Source: Protonemura montana (taxonomy: Eukaryota > Arthropoda > Insecta > Plecoptera > Nemouridae). From it: a DNA stretch of 64,000 nt. The position numbers and the translations under genes were made by a program. The notes below the pieces were generated by a model. The model was given only the letters and a program-made list of their open reading frames with translations. It did not search any database and was not told the DNA's origin. Below are positions 1 through 11,686 of this stretch, one piece after another. Location of the stretch: NCBI GenBank assembly GCA_947568835.1, contig OX387602.1:11025021-11089020 (forward strand), read 5' to 3'. Position 1 is the first letter of the stretch; each line of letters starts with the position of its first letter.

Positions 1-3000
1 CCCGCTTTCTGCAACACTGTCACCAAAAACAAATTAGCTGTCACTCATTTGTTAACTCCCCAAGCTTGACATCACCTGAATTGTCATTTTAAAACTGAAA
101 CAAATGGTGGCAAATTGGGTCAATGTAATATATGAATACCGCAAAGATTGAAGGTTAACCTTGCAGGTTTAACTAATCAGACGCATACATCAGATCTACG
201 AACGAATTGTGTACAGTAAATTTGAAAAAATTTGATTGGTCTGGAACTAATTTTAATAGCAAGAAAAAAACTTTGCTAACTTCTCTTGCTACTCACATTT
301 TGCAACTGTTTCTTCAATAAACTCTTCTTGAGATTTTGGTTTTTCAGCAACTTCCGGCTGTTCAGCATCCTTTTTCCCGTCAAGGATGGCATCAGTTTTC
401 TGTTCTTCGTTTCTTGCGTTCTCTTCATGCTGATGGAACAGTGCAATCAGGGCCTGCACTGCACTCTTGTCACTTGCTATTGTGGACAGAAACCAAGTGA
501 TAGTTAAATAGATATCCTACTCAATGTTTTGCTGTCTATTAATTGATTTGATTAAACAATATGCTTGAATGAGAGCTAGTCTGGTAGTCACACAAATGCA
601 CATAAATAACCATTAATGGCATACTCACAAGCAAAAACATTCTCTGGGTCCGGTGGCGCTTTCGCATCAAACAAAATTTTCCGATTCGGTTGACAATGCT
701 CCACGAGGTTTATCAGCAAAATAAGTGCCTGGAAAGATTAGATTGTTAATGAAAATCAAATTTTTTAAACTTTCTAAGCTTTAACACTTATTGTGGACGT
801 GACAATTGCACTTGGTTTTGTAGTTTATTTTCCTAAAAATGGTTTATCAGACCGTTACTAATCATGACATAAAAAGAAATATTATTATAAACTATTATTA
901 GACTAGTGTGACAGGTGACAGATGAGAATTTCCAAATGCCCAAAGCAAAGTGATTTTTTTCTGATTATTGAAACATGAATCTTATTTGACACCCTCAGGA
1001 AGAAGCTCGATGCCAAGCAGTGTGATTCTTACCAAGACTAGCATGTCGAACTTTTTCTCCTCGGGAACGTAGTCAGGCACCTGCAAGAGTAGGTGCAGAC
1101 TGGCTTCGATGATTCCCTTTCTCTCGCCAGCCAGAGCGCTGCCATAAGCTGTTGATAAACCTCCACATTATTTTTTGCCAATCAGCTCTTATCCTATTAA
1201 GTGTGCATAAAACCCTTTGCATAGCAACAAAAGTGGAACATTTTGGACAGTTACATGAGATTTTATGAATAAAACATTTAACTGCATAAAGCTTTTATCA
1301 GGACTGAGTAGATCTTATTCAGAGAGAAATTATGAGAAAGACAGAAATAGTGACAAATAGTCTTGGGTTTTTGCATGAACCCAAGACTATCTGTTGAACA
1401 ATTTTTGCAGTCAACAACATCTCTACAACAAACACCGGGCAATACTTACACTTATTATTAAAGTCGTGTGTCAAGTTAATGAGCACTTTCAGCGTGGCCA
1501 GCATCACTTCTCGAATGACTGTGCCTGTAGAATCTTTGTCAGCCGGGTCGGTGACTGGGTAAAGCGGCATCTCTGAGTCACACTGCCGGAACAGCTTGAC
1601 AAGAGTGTCGAGCAAAACGCCGTCGTTGTACTTAAGGAGATACGACTGGTTCTCCTCGTTCTGGCAAGTGACATTTTCTAGAACGCGCAGGCAGCGATCA
1701 ACCTTGCGCAGCTTGTCCAGTAATGGGTCCGTCCATTCTACAACGTAGTCATCCACCTGCCAAACACATGATGGAACGGTAAACCCTTGTTTCTACGTGT
1801 CGTATGTTAATTTTAAGGAGGGGTTGGAAAGGATCTGGCATCTAGGTACCATTCTTATTTCCCATTTCTTAAAAATATCTTTTAGTGAGAATCTGCTTGT
1901 GCTTAACATGCACTAGTTGAGACTGTCATTCATTATGACAGGGCTGTCAAACATGGAGAGAGTGGTGGCTTTTTAAAGGCAACTCAAGATTACTGATACC
2001 AAATAACTTTAAGAATGATGACAAAGGTATGCACTCCTGTCGAGGCCAGGAAAGAGACGTACCTGTCGACAGCACTCGCAGATGGTCTTTACGATGTGCT
2101 CCAGCCCACCAAGCTCACGCAACTCTTCCTTAAACCACTCGCCGGCACGGCGCGATGTAAGGCTGAGAAGGGTTTCCATCGCCAGGTGGCCCACTGTTAT
2201 ATTGTCCAGGTTCAGGTGCTTGGCATGGCCCTGGCTCTGGATCTCGGCACATAGCTCACGTACCTAGTAACAAGTTGTGCAATCAAAAAAACTGCAAATA
2301 TCCGAGTAACTTTCTGAGAATGGATTATTTTATTATTTTATTTTCTAAAGATAATTTCACCAGGGGTTCAACAAGTTATTTATCACCAAAGGTGAAGAGA
2401 ATGGAATTTACAAATCCTTGGAAGCCCACTATTAGCAGTCTCACCTTCGTCTTATTCTTGTGCAGCTGGTTGTCGGTGAGGCCGCAGTCTTCGAGTGCGT
2501 CTCTGTGGCTTACGTCCGACTCGAGCAGGTTAAGCATCAGTTCGAGGCTGTGTCGGTCCAGGTCCATGTTCAGACGGTCCTGGCTTAGCACGAACATCAC
2601 TGTTGCCGTGCACAGCCCCAGACTCTGCAGAAACAAATAACTGTTACTTCACATAAAACATGTGCTGGTCTATTTTCAAACATTTCTTCTAAATTAACTT
2701 CATAAAAAAAAGTAAAGGGTAATAAAGCAAAGTTGGTCAGTATGTACTTCTTTTCAAATTATGGGAACCCAAAACTAAGATAGCTGGACAAGAGGATTGA
2801 ATGTGGTCCACACCTTATCATCGTTCTTAGAACCTCGAAGCTAATCAAGGTTGATAAATAACAATAAGATGTTGATTATCTGATTTGCTACTGTTATCAA
2901 GGATGTCAAATATGTGTTCAAATGCAGCTGGAGAAAAGAATAATGGGTCTTCGAGAATAGCGTACCTGGTCTTTGGTTGCGTCGTGCAAAGCACGGAAAA

Positions 3001-5543
3001 ACTTTGCGACTGTCCCGTGAGCTCTTACGTGCATGCGGAACGCAGGGGCCATACATTTAGAAGCGAGAGTTATTGCAGACAGACACCTGGACAGAGAAAC
3101 TGTTGTCAAATACAATTTTAAATGAAAATGGGCAACAAATAATATGAATGTATGCTCGACATAACGCACCTAGTCCCGATTGGGAACGTGTCTTGAAGAG
3201 CATCCAAAATATACTCCACATCATCATTGAATTCTTGGAATTCGCCAGATTCTTGAATTTGGTGAGCTTTTTTGACATTACGCACAACGGTGTAGAACTG
3301 TAGAAAAAAACATGGTTAACTGAGAATAAAAATACTCTTCACTTGTTAGATACCTAGTGACGTTGCCGGCGATGGCATTTGAGGATGGAAATACGTACCC
3401 CTTTTGCTTTCTTGGTGCACTTGACACTTGTGATTGCCTCGGCTTCATCCAAGTCAAGACTATCGGCTTCAGTCATGGGCCAGGATGTGACCCGTGTCAG
3501 TTGGGTGGGTTCAAACTCCTCATCTAGCTCTGCATACACATTCCCTGGCTGGGCTGCTCCTGGCTTGCCAGCCACTCCCGGCTTCTCTCCAGGTTTGTCG
3601 TTATCCGACCACTTGTGCTTGTACAATGCCAACCGTTTTTTATTGCCTCCAGTCAACATCGAACGGCTCTTGAAAATGCTACCTTTTTTAGTAGCAGGCG
3701 AACTTGTTCTGACAACAGGATTATTTAGTATAGCATGCTCAAATTCTTCTTTAGTTGAGGGTTCTGGTTTTGTCGAGTCCGTCTCATGAGTTGCAGTTTG
3801 CGCAGCCAATTCATTCATACTACTGCTGTCATCCTCGCTGTCAGAAAACCAATGCGTCTTTGTTGCAGTCTCTGGCTCAGGCACAGCATTTATCTTCGGT
3901 TTTAACAGTTGTTCTGCAGCTGAGTTAAAATCGACATAAGTACTAGCCAATAACTCGTTAGCTTTCAGCAGTTGGTCCTCTGCATCTTTATTTTTCGTTA
4001 CATTGGTATTGGCGTCTGAGGCACTTTCAGAGGGTTGTGCACCACCCAAGGTTGTTTCATTTTGAGAATTGGCTACCAGAGTGGAGTTTGATGGTGAAAA
4101 GCTTCCATTTCCTTGGTGTTCTTCAGTAATTGACAGATCACTTGCATTCAATGTATCGTCCAGATTGACATCTGCTTCTAGCAAGTTGTTTACCTCCCTT
4201 GTTGGCTCCTCTACACCACCAACCAGTGATGCAGGTATGACAGCTGCGGCATTGATCGTTTCTTTGGAAGCCACTGCTGCGTCCTTTGCTTCTGAGGCCC
4301 TGGTACGTTTGGATTTCTTGGGTATCTCGGAGTAAGTATTGCTGGGTGATTTGCTTGTTTTCTTACTGTCAACCAACGATGGTAACTGCAAATCTTCCTC
4401 GATCTCTGAGTAATTTCTTGTACTTCTTGTGCTGCGAACACTTCGCCCCGTCGTACCATCAGTGGTGGCATGACCTCGAGCACTTCTAACTGTTGCGACA
4501 GTGTTTTCTGCAGCTGTCGCCTGCTTTGTAGCGGTGGGTTGAAGAACAGCAGTCTTCTTTTCACTCTCATTGCCAACAAGATGAGATGTGCCTTTGAATA
4601 TTCTTAGCACAATTGGAGGTTTGTTTTCAACTTTTGATGGACTTGGACTTTTAGATGGGCTTGGGCTTTTACTTGGAGTTGGGCTCTTGCTGGGAGTTGG
4701 GCTCTTGGAAGGACTGGAAAGATTCATTGCCTCGGTTTGCTCGGAAACTGCTGTTTCTGCCGATTGCTTTTTCGATGTAAAGAACTTTTTGGATCCAACG
4801 GACAGAGTTTCTCCTGCAGCCGGAGTTTCCTTGGCATATTTTTTGCCACCGTATGTTGCTCCACTTCGATTGCTTCCCGGGAAAACTGGAGGAGCTTCTT
4901 CTTTAGGTGCCACATCTGCATTCCGACTTTTGAAAAACTTTTTAGGCTTTATTACTGGCTTTATAGGAGAGGCAGTTGGGTCTGGAAATATCTTCCCTTT
5001 TAGCTTGGACTTGTCGTTAGGATCAGTGTCAAAAGAGAATGGGTCTTCTGAAGAGGGTGCTGAAGCTTTTTGAGTTCGATTAGCAAGTTCTGCTACACGC
5101 TTTCGTTTGGCGTTTAAAAGTTCTTCTTTACGACCTAAAATAAAATCAAGCAACATAGTAGCAGCAAGCAGCAAGTAGTTTGCAGAGCAAATCTGGGTGT
5201 GCTATTTTTATCGGCATGAATTTGGTTACAGTAAATAGGAAACTGGCAACACGAACAAAACATAAGAGTGAAGTACCTCTAAAACCACGAATTTACAAAC
5301 TGAACCTGTCAATATAAGTATACTAAGTTATATTCATTATCTAGAGACACTGACTAAAGGCCTACCTTTTATAGTTGTACTTCTTATTGATGTACAGGAT
5401 ATGACTCCCCACTTTCCGAGCGTGCCTGAAGATTTAGACGCTGTCGGCCGGTTGCTATTCTCATTCAGAAGATTATCGAACTGTATGCTGGCATGCGATG
5501 CAGCATTCAACTTGCGGCTGTGCATTCGATAACCACGAGACAT
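1..5543 (-). CDS. WAPL: WAPL (wings apart-like), cohesin release factor; 3' end cut off by window edge
   Basis: WAPL binds cohesin with PDS5 and opens the ring to release it from chromatin in the nucleus. Modelled coding exons in transcript order are 5366-5543, 3399-5134, 3170-3297, 2966-3086, 2445-2624, 2063-2263, 1450-1756, 1033-1148, 629-728, 297-476 and 1-16 (partial). Phases agree at all ten junctions, giving about 1,087 residues before the window ends. The disordered N-terminal part (residues 1 to about 625) is mostly one 1.7 kb exon. It starts [11 protein letters not shown] and contains DPFSFDTD, matching the family N-terminus. The helical WAPL domain follows, with recognisable blocks such as [53 protein letters not shown] text and [12 protein letters not shown]. 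The start ATG (5541-5543) is the first in frame. A possible acceptor at 5552-5553 suggests a non-coding exon upstream. The last partial exon (LLQKAG) fits the family C-terminus but rests on 16 bases. Confidence 0.95.
1357..1390. other. Perfect 13-bp hairpin in WAPL intron
   Basis: The arms 1357-1369 (ATAGTCTTGGGTT) and 1378-1390 (AACCCAAGACTAT) are perfect reverse complements around an 8-base loop. Weaker pairing may continue outward. It lies in the WAPL intron between exons 1450-1756 and 1033-1148, about 60 bases from the donor site on the transcribed strand. It may be a structured intronic RNA, a remnant of a small inverted-repeat element, or chance. Confidence 0.7.
4630..4720 (-). repeat. 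In-frame Ser-Pro/Thr-Pro repeat inside WAPL exon 2
   Basis: Imperfect tandem repeats of 12-18 bp encode about five copies of a SPSK/TPSK unit, with KSPTPSKSP in the middle. Each unit offers a proline-directed phosphorylation site. The tract lies in the disordered N-terminal half of WAPL. The DNA repeats are close to each other, so copy number may vary between individuals. Confidence 0.85.
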
Positions 5544-7587
5544 TTTCTCACCTGAAAACAAAAAGGCCATAAAGTAAGGTTTGCTGCGCTTTGTTTCAAT
5601 GACTCACGAAAATAGTTGTGTGACATCCAATTACACTAACGCCGTTTAAATCTTGCTTAGTCGGTGTTTAAGGCAGGTTTTAGGTTGAAATTGATTTTTC
5701 CCGTTTAGCCGACATTTTGAAAGATTTAAAAGAGGATGTAAATGAAGATGAAGAGGATGTAAAGAGGACACAAAAAAGATGTAAATTTAAATTTGAATTT
5801 GGTGATGATCAGAAAGGCTTTGTCTGTCCTGGCACATAAAATAAATTTTATTTAGCAGCCTCTACTTTTTTCACTCTGCCCTAATTGCCATTTACTATTG
5901 AAACCGAAAAGGACGGGGGTATAAATTACCCTGTCAACGGGTTTTAAGAGCATTTTAAAACAGCGTTGGTGAAATTGGCCCTGAACAGTAGGGTAAGTAA
6001 CTGACTATTGTTTGAAAGTTTCTGAAATATTTAATAAAAATGTATGCATTTTTTATATTTATATGATTATATGATGATTATTATAGATTGGTAAATGATC
6101 ATTAAACATTGATGATACACGGCAAAGTATTTTCTTACATGGAAAAGAGTTGACATTTAGAGGTTCCGATTCCTCTTGAAAAAGTTTAACCTCCGTTTTA
6201 TTTGCTGGATTAAACTAGGTTATTCAATTTGTATTTATTTGCAATTCATTATTAATTTTTATGCTCTTATAACGAATTATAGATCTAATCAAATGAAGAG
6301 CTTCCCGAGAGATTGTAAGTTTTTCTTTACGATGAAACCAGCACGAATAATACAAAAACTCAAACATTAATAAATAATACACGTCAATAATACTAAGAAA
6401 GTCTCTCTCTACCTACAGTATTTTCTACCTACAGGATTTACAACTTGACACACAAATCATTCCTACATTCAGAAATGCAAATAAGTACAATATATCCCTT
6501 TTTTCAAAAATATGTACCTATGTTAAATATTTTCTCATTGGAAGTTTTAATAAAAAATATTGAATTTCAAATATTTCATTCAATCTTCACTAATACCTGC
6601 TGCCAGTTACACAAGAAGTGTGATCAACTGAGGCCACATACTTAACAATCTGGTAAATAGAAGCAAAAGTATGAATGTACCTATAAATGTACCTACAGGT
6701 AAAACTGCAAAAACTGGGGCATTGGATCAGCACCGAGCTACTTATTATTTATCTTCCATACCTGCCAGTTCGATCCAAGTATCACACCCCACATTGCCCA
6801 ATAAACACACCATAGAAAAGAGAATACGGGCTTTTTTAATAAAGTAAAAATGTGTCAGTTGACCAATGTTTGACAGCAGGATCTTACAAAATGTTGTGAT
6901 TTAATTTTATCGTTTGAAACCAAGAGAAGAAAAGCTCAGCAACGAAAAAAATCAAGGATTAATAATTTTTTAAAAGCTAATAAATCAGTAAAAGAAATAA
7001 ATACGGTCTGAAGCTTGAGACAAAACGATTTTACACTTATGGACCATAGATACATCGAGATCTTCTTGGTTAAGAGAATGGACGAGATATTGGTTTGCAG
7101 CTTTAAACCACACAATGCGTCAAGTATTCTATGTGCAACAATTTAAAAAATGACCTACCTTCTAAATAAACTCCCAGTAGTTTATTTACTTAATTACCAT
7201 CTTTTACAATCGCCAATAAAATGGAAACCGAAAACAGTGCCAAACATCTTGGCATGAGCAGCCATGTTAAAATGTCACCCACTGCTTCACAGTTCACAAG
7301 CAAAACACGAAAAGGCTGGCTGGCAAGGTTGTCAAAATCTTTGCTAACAACAAGCCATTACCCGTTAACTTTATGGTCAATAGTAGATACGCAACGCTTA
7401 CAGTAGGTCCACTTAATTGGTATTTATAGGTAAAATCGGAAAAATAATATCATATCCAATAATTCAATGTCCAGATTCCATAACTACAACACTAGCGAAG
7501 CAACGAAGACTTTCAATCCCCAAATATATCGATGGGACAGATATACCACAGCTGCACAGCGGGCAGCGTCGCGCTTTGCTACATCAA

Positions 7588-7594
7588 ATGGCGG
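7588..7594 (+). promoter_or_regulatory. ATGGCGG motif, YY1/Pho-like, upstream of LRPAP1
   Basis: ATCAAATGGCGGGTAAAT resembles the YY1/Pleiohomeotic core, which often overlaps transcription starts of housekeeping genes. The GTAAAT after it could also be a 5' splice donor of a leader exon joining the acceptor at 7918. The same heptamer occurs upstream of mask and FARSB in this window. Promoter function is inferred. Confidence 0.35.
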
Positions 7595-7753
7595 GTAAAT
7601 TGAAACAAATCCTTAGCCTGGTATTTGTTTGTGATCTACTCACCGTAACTAATCTCATTGTTTTTAAAAAGCTGGCTTTATGAAAGCTTGCTGATTAAGA
7701 TTACCTTCTGAACTTCTTTACGTAAGTTATTTTTGGTATGAACTAGGTACCTA

Positions 7754-7852
7754 TTATTTAACCGAGTCGTCGGTGATCTTTTCCTCGTCTTCTGCAGCCG
7801 CTCCACCCTCCGGCAGCTGAGAGAAGACGGCAGCGATATACGTCACTGACAT
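7754..7852 (-). CDS. Possible small ORF (32 codons) with coding-like composition, unidentified
   Basis: The minus strand reads an ATG at 7850-7852 and a TAA at 7754-7756. The peptide begins MSVTYIAAVFSQLPEGG and continues with an acidic tail ending DDSVK. The amino-acid make-up is more protein-like, and the DNA more GC-rich, than the surroundings. It could be a terminal exon of an unrecognised minus-strand gene, an alternative 5' exon of WAPL, or a conserved micropeptide. A candidate acceptor CACTCAG lies just upstream of the ATG. I do not recognise the sequence. Confidence 0.3.
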   Translation of the reverse strand: MSVTYIAAVFSQLPEGGAAAEDEEKITDDSVK

Positions 7853-7928
7853 TTTTGTGCTGAGTGCAGGTGCACGATTAATCAAAGAATTCTGCTCACA
7901 GAGCTACTTATTTTTCAGATTCTAAGCC

Positions 7929-9928
7929 ATGTTGTGTAGAATGATTCCCCTTGGGGTGATTCTGTTAGTAGTTAATATTGTTTATTGTGGCAACAAGTAC
8001 TCCGCGGAAGCGAACGTCAAGAAGCCTGAAGATCTCCCATCTATCAACTTCAGAACGCTACAAAAACCCTTCAGAATGGCCAAACTTAATTTACTCTGGA
8101 CGAAAGCCCAACACGTGAGATACTGTTTACAGAAAAAAATCTGTTAAGCCTAATTTCGCCACACCCAAACTTTTTGAGGTTATGAATATGTCCAAAAATA
8201 AATACTGTCTAGGATTCATCTATGTTTAATCAATTAGTATTTACATAGAATCCAAATCAATACCACAACTTATCTCTGCCACAACCTTAGAATTAATTAT
8301 ATGCCACAACCTATGCTATACATTGAAAGCCTTGTTACAACCTAGTTTCACTTGTTAACCGATATTAGAAACAACTCGCAATGTAAAATTCACATTTCCG
8401 AATCTAATGGCGTCCCATTAAATTAGCTTTTAAATGTGCAATGGTTAAAAATATTGGTACACTTCTTTCCTCAGAGACTCACTGAACCCAAACTAAAATC
8501 GTTGTACAGTGAATTAAAAATTCATGACAAGGAAGAGTTGACATGGAAAAAGCTCAAGTCTGATGGAAATGACAAAGAAGGTCTGAAGGAGACTGAGATG
8601 CGTAGAAAGCTCACAGGTAACAATTGAAATCACTCACAGCTTGGGATCTTCTGAGGTAAATTTTTGTGATACACTTCTATAAATTGTCAAAAGAATTAAA
8701 CAAAAGAATTTGGAATAATTTCTAAATTCAATGCTCAGGCTTGCCAAATATTGTCTAAATTATATTTTCTGCTTTCAGGTATCATGAGTTCATATGATCT
8801 CCTGGAACATTTTGAAGACGTCCATGATGCAAAGAAGTACAAGCAACACAATGCGTTCAACGACGCATCCGATGATTATATCAACAAGAGCCGATTTAAA
8901 GACAAAAAGCTGAGCAAGTTGTGGGATAAAGCTGAAAAATCTGGGTTTACTTCAGAAGAACTCTTGGCACTTCGTGAAGAATTTAATCATCACCAAGAAA
9001 AGATTGATCAATATCATTCCCTTTTAAAAGATATCAAGGAGGATGGCACGAAGAGTAGGTGATCATTGAATTGGTGTCTGAACCAATTTATATAATTTAA
9101 ATCGAGAAGTTAAAAATGTGTCATTCACATTACAGATTCTATGGAGAACTCCTTGGACAAGATTAATGATTTAGTAGAAAATGAGGAAGAGGTGTTGAAC
9201 AAAGACCACACCGACAAAGTTAACTTGCTGCGAGACAGCCACAACACAGTACGAGATGGATATGATCGATTACACAGGCTGGCGGCCAAGGGCCCGGATA
9301 GCAAGGAGTTCATCGAACCTAAGGTGCAAGGGCTTTGGAAGATCGCTCTTGACAGCGATTTCGCTGCAGACGAGCTAGAATCTCTCAGGGTATAGTATTT
9401 TCACTTACTCTGATTTCTTATTTCTTGGGTCATGGATAAAAAAAATGGCAGATAATATCTTGCACCAGTTAAGTATCTGGTAAAACATCAGAAAATATGT
9501 CTCAGGAGGCTGTAGAGATTAACCCAAAAGTACAAGATAGTAAGAAAAAAAACACCAACCTTGATACAAACCTTAAAAACTTGCAACATAAAATTTAACT
9601 TGCCTTACACCTGAAAAAAAAAACTTACCGTTTGGTTATTCTTCGACTATATTGTACAACATATGGGTTATCAGTTATTTGATTGCTATTTCTCATTATG
9701 TCTGCTTTCCAGGTGGAGCTGCTGCATTATGAGAATCGGCTACTTAAGCTACGCCATCTTCATGCCGAGGCAGCGCTGAACAATGAGCAGAAAACGCCAA
9801 AGATCTCTGCACAAAAATTAGACGGAATGTTGTTAATTGATGATATTATTAAAAAACAGGCCAGAAAAGTTCAAAAGCTGCACTTAGACTTGGAAACTAG
9901 GATAATGCAGAGACACATTGAATTATGA
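7929..9928 (+). CDS. LRPAP1: LRPAP1 / RAP, ER chaperone of LDL-receptor-family proteins (complete)
   Basis: RAP binds newly made LRP/LDL-receptor-family proteins in the ER and early secretory pathway and blocks premature ligand binding. Coding exons are 7929-8114, 8475-8616, 8779-9054, 9136-9389 and 9713-9928. Phases are consistent and give 357 residues, the same as the human protein as I remember it. A hydrophobic signal peptide (about residues 1-20) is followed by a segment containing FRMAKLNLLWTKAQ, matching RAP domain 1. Domain 1 continues through ELTWKKLKSDG. Domain 2 contains LSKLWDKAEKSGFTSEELLALREEF. Domain 3 contains LLHYENRL. The protein ends RHIEL, an ER-retrieval signal of the HNEL/KDEL type. 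For exon 3 I chose the donor at 9055 (GTAGGT), because it alone keeps the frame into exon 4. The gene stands head-to-head with WAPL and tail-to-tail with mask. Confidence 0.96.
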
Positions 9929-10023
9929 ATCTCAGATGTTGTGTTCTGTCTGTTCTCTATGCATTTAACATATATAAACAAACCTATTATACAGATGATG
10001 ACATCTAAATAATATTTTACACT

Positions 10024-10029
10024 AATAAA
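10024..10029 (+). terminator. Poly(A) signal AATAAA for LRPAP1
   Basis: AATAAA lies 95 bases after the LRPAP1 stop codon, in an AT-rich 3' UTR. This is a usual distance for a short 3' UTR. The cleavage site itself cannot be read from sequence alone. Confidence 0.6.
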
Positions 10030-11686
10030 AAACATAAATTGTTATGGAGTTGGATTTTATAAATATTATTCTCTTTTTAAGTAAGTATAACGGCTACTAC
10101 TCCAGAGTTGCGCGCCAGTTCTCAATGGATGATGGCGCTCTGCAGTCACACCCTCAAATGTACGGAAACTGAAAATGTTCTCAAAACATGACAAAGAAAT
10201 TATAACTGCCACACTCTTAGCTGAAGGGTAGAGGAACTAAATTCATACATTGCATATTTACATAAAGCTTGAGACTCACAGTGCATAAAGATATATTTTG
10301 AAGTCTTCATGTACAAGCAATTAAATTATTACATAATCCTTTAATATGCATGTCCAGCAGCCATCTTCGGGACTGACATAGCAAGTAGCAACCCCTTCAA
10401 GTGCTAGTTGTGCAATAAGGCATTACCTCTGAGGACCATGTTATCATATGCTCATCGCTTAAGCGCTTGGCAGGGCCTTTCCTTCGACACCTACCACATC
10501 AAGAAACTCGGTGAGCTTGAGCATCACATCAACACAAGGGGCAAGAAAAATCAGTGAGCTCTTGCCTTAAAACTGCTGTCTTTACCAGTGAACCTCTATC
10601 TTTAAAGGCTAATTCAATAAGTAGAATGCTAATCATGGATTTAACATACGATAGAAACATATTTTCATTCTACACACCCACCATCAACCCATCAACTAGC
10701 AGAGGCAACGTTACGCAAATAAACTCTTTATAAAATGAAGTCATGGTAAATATGTAGGCTACACAACTACATGAGAAATGCTGCTATTTTTTGCTTGGTT
10801 TGAGCTAAAATTCTTAAGACATCAGCACTAAAGAAGGTTTCAGCGAGTCGTGAACATCCAAGCACAACGCATTTGTTAGCACGAATAGAGCACGATTCGA
10901 ATCACTAAATCAATAATACATATGATATACCAATGAATGCCATTGCAGTAATTATTTTCTGATTTATTTTTTGTTAACTACAAGCATATTTTTGCCAACC
11001 AAAGTTGAAACATGCAAAAAAATATTTTAAAGGAGCTAAATAATATATCCTGGTTCCAAATATTTTATGTACACCTCATCATAGTAATAATTGTTAAACC
11101 GCTACATTTCCGATGATAGATGTGGCTCTAATATTAATCGACACGTCAAAGGTAATTGACAACCCTCGAATGTATTTATCGCATGGGACGAGAGCAATCA
11201 GATGGCCATTGTGGCCACTAAAACAATCCTCACGTGCGTTTCACTTTGCCCAAAGATCGGCCAATCAGAGGACAGAGCGAGTTGCAATCGAAACTCAATG
11301 ATCGGAACAAGCAGGCTGGCATTGATTCACAATATTATCATTTATAATCATCATATAATGTATTTTTAACTATGGTAATAATTATGTATGCATTGCGACT
11401 TTTCATAAAAGCCGGCAGCAGAAAAACGGAGTTTGAAAAATCAAGATAATATTAATGCATATATAAGAAACCAATTTAAATCTAAACCACAGAGAGAAAG
11501 ATCACCAGAGGGAAATTCTAACATAGCTACCAAATATTTTGTCCCAAATACTAGATGAAAAGAGCAAAGCACTTCAGCTACAGATGGACATTTTTTTCAA
11601 ATAAAAAAGTTGATACTTTGAAGATTTTCTTTTGTGTTTAAGTCAACATCTCTGCATAAACAGTCTGCTAGAATTATCAATATATT
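10030..11686. other. Tail-to-tail region between LRPAP1 and mask, probably mostly mask 3' UTR
   Basis: About 1.7 kb of AT-rich sequence has no credible ORF. On the minus strand, several AATAAA sites (for example at 10963-10968) could end the mask transcript, so much of this stretch may be its 3' UTR. No repeat family or RNA gene was recognised. Confidence 0.5.

Larger units (their letters stand above)
5544..7928. other. Divergent intergenic region between WAPL and LRPAP1
   Basis: These 2.4 kb separate the start codons of two head-to-head genes and should hold both promoters. The sequence is AT-rich and no long ORF is credible. Possible 5' UTR splice sites are an acceptor ending at 5552 on the minus strand for WAPL and TTTTTCAG ending at 7918 on the plus strand, just before the LRPAP1 start. 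ATGGCGG occurs at 7588-7594 followed by GTAAAT, and the related ATGTCGG occurs on the minus strand at 5709-5715. A short minus-strand ORF at 7754-7852 is listed separately. I see no repeat or RNA gene here. Confidence 0.6.

Noticed and set aside
3379..5073. Several plus-strand ORFs of 80-160 codons
   Set aside because: They are antisense shadows of the large WAPL exon, and their runs ([14 protein letters not shown]) mirror the SPSK repeat.
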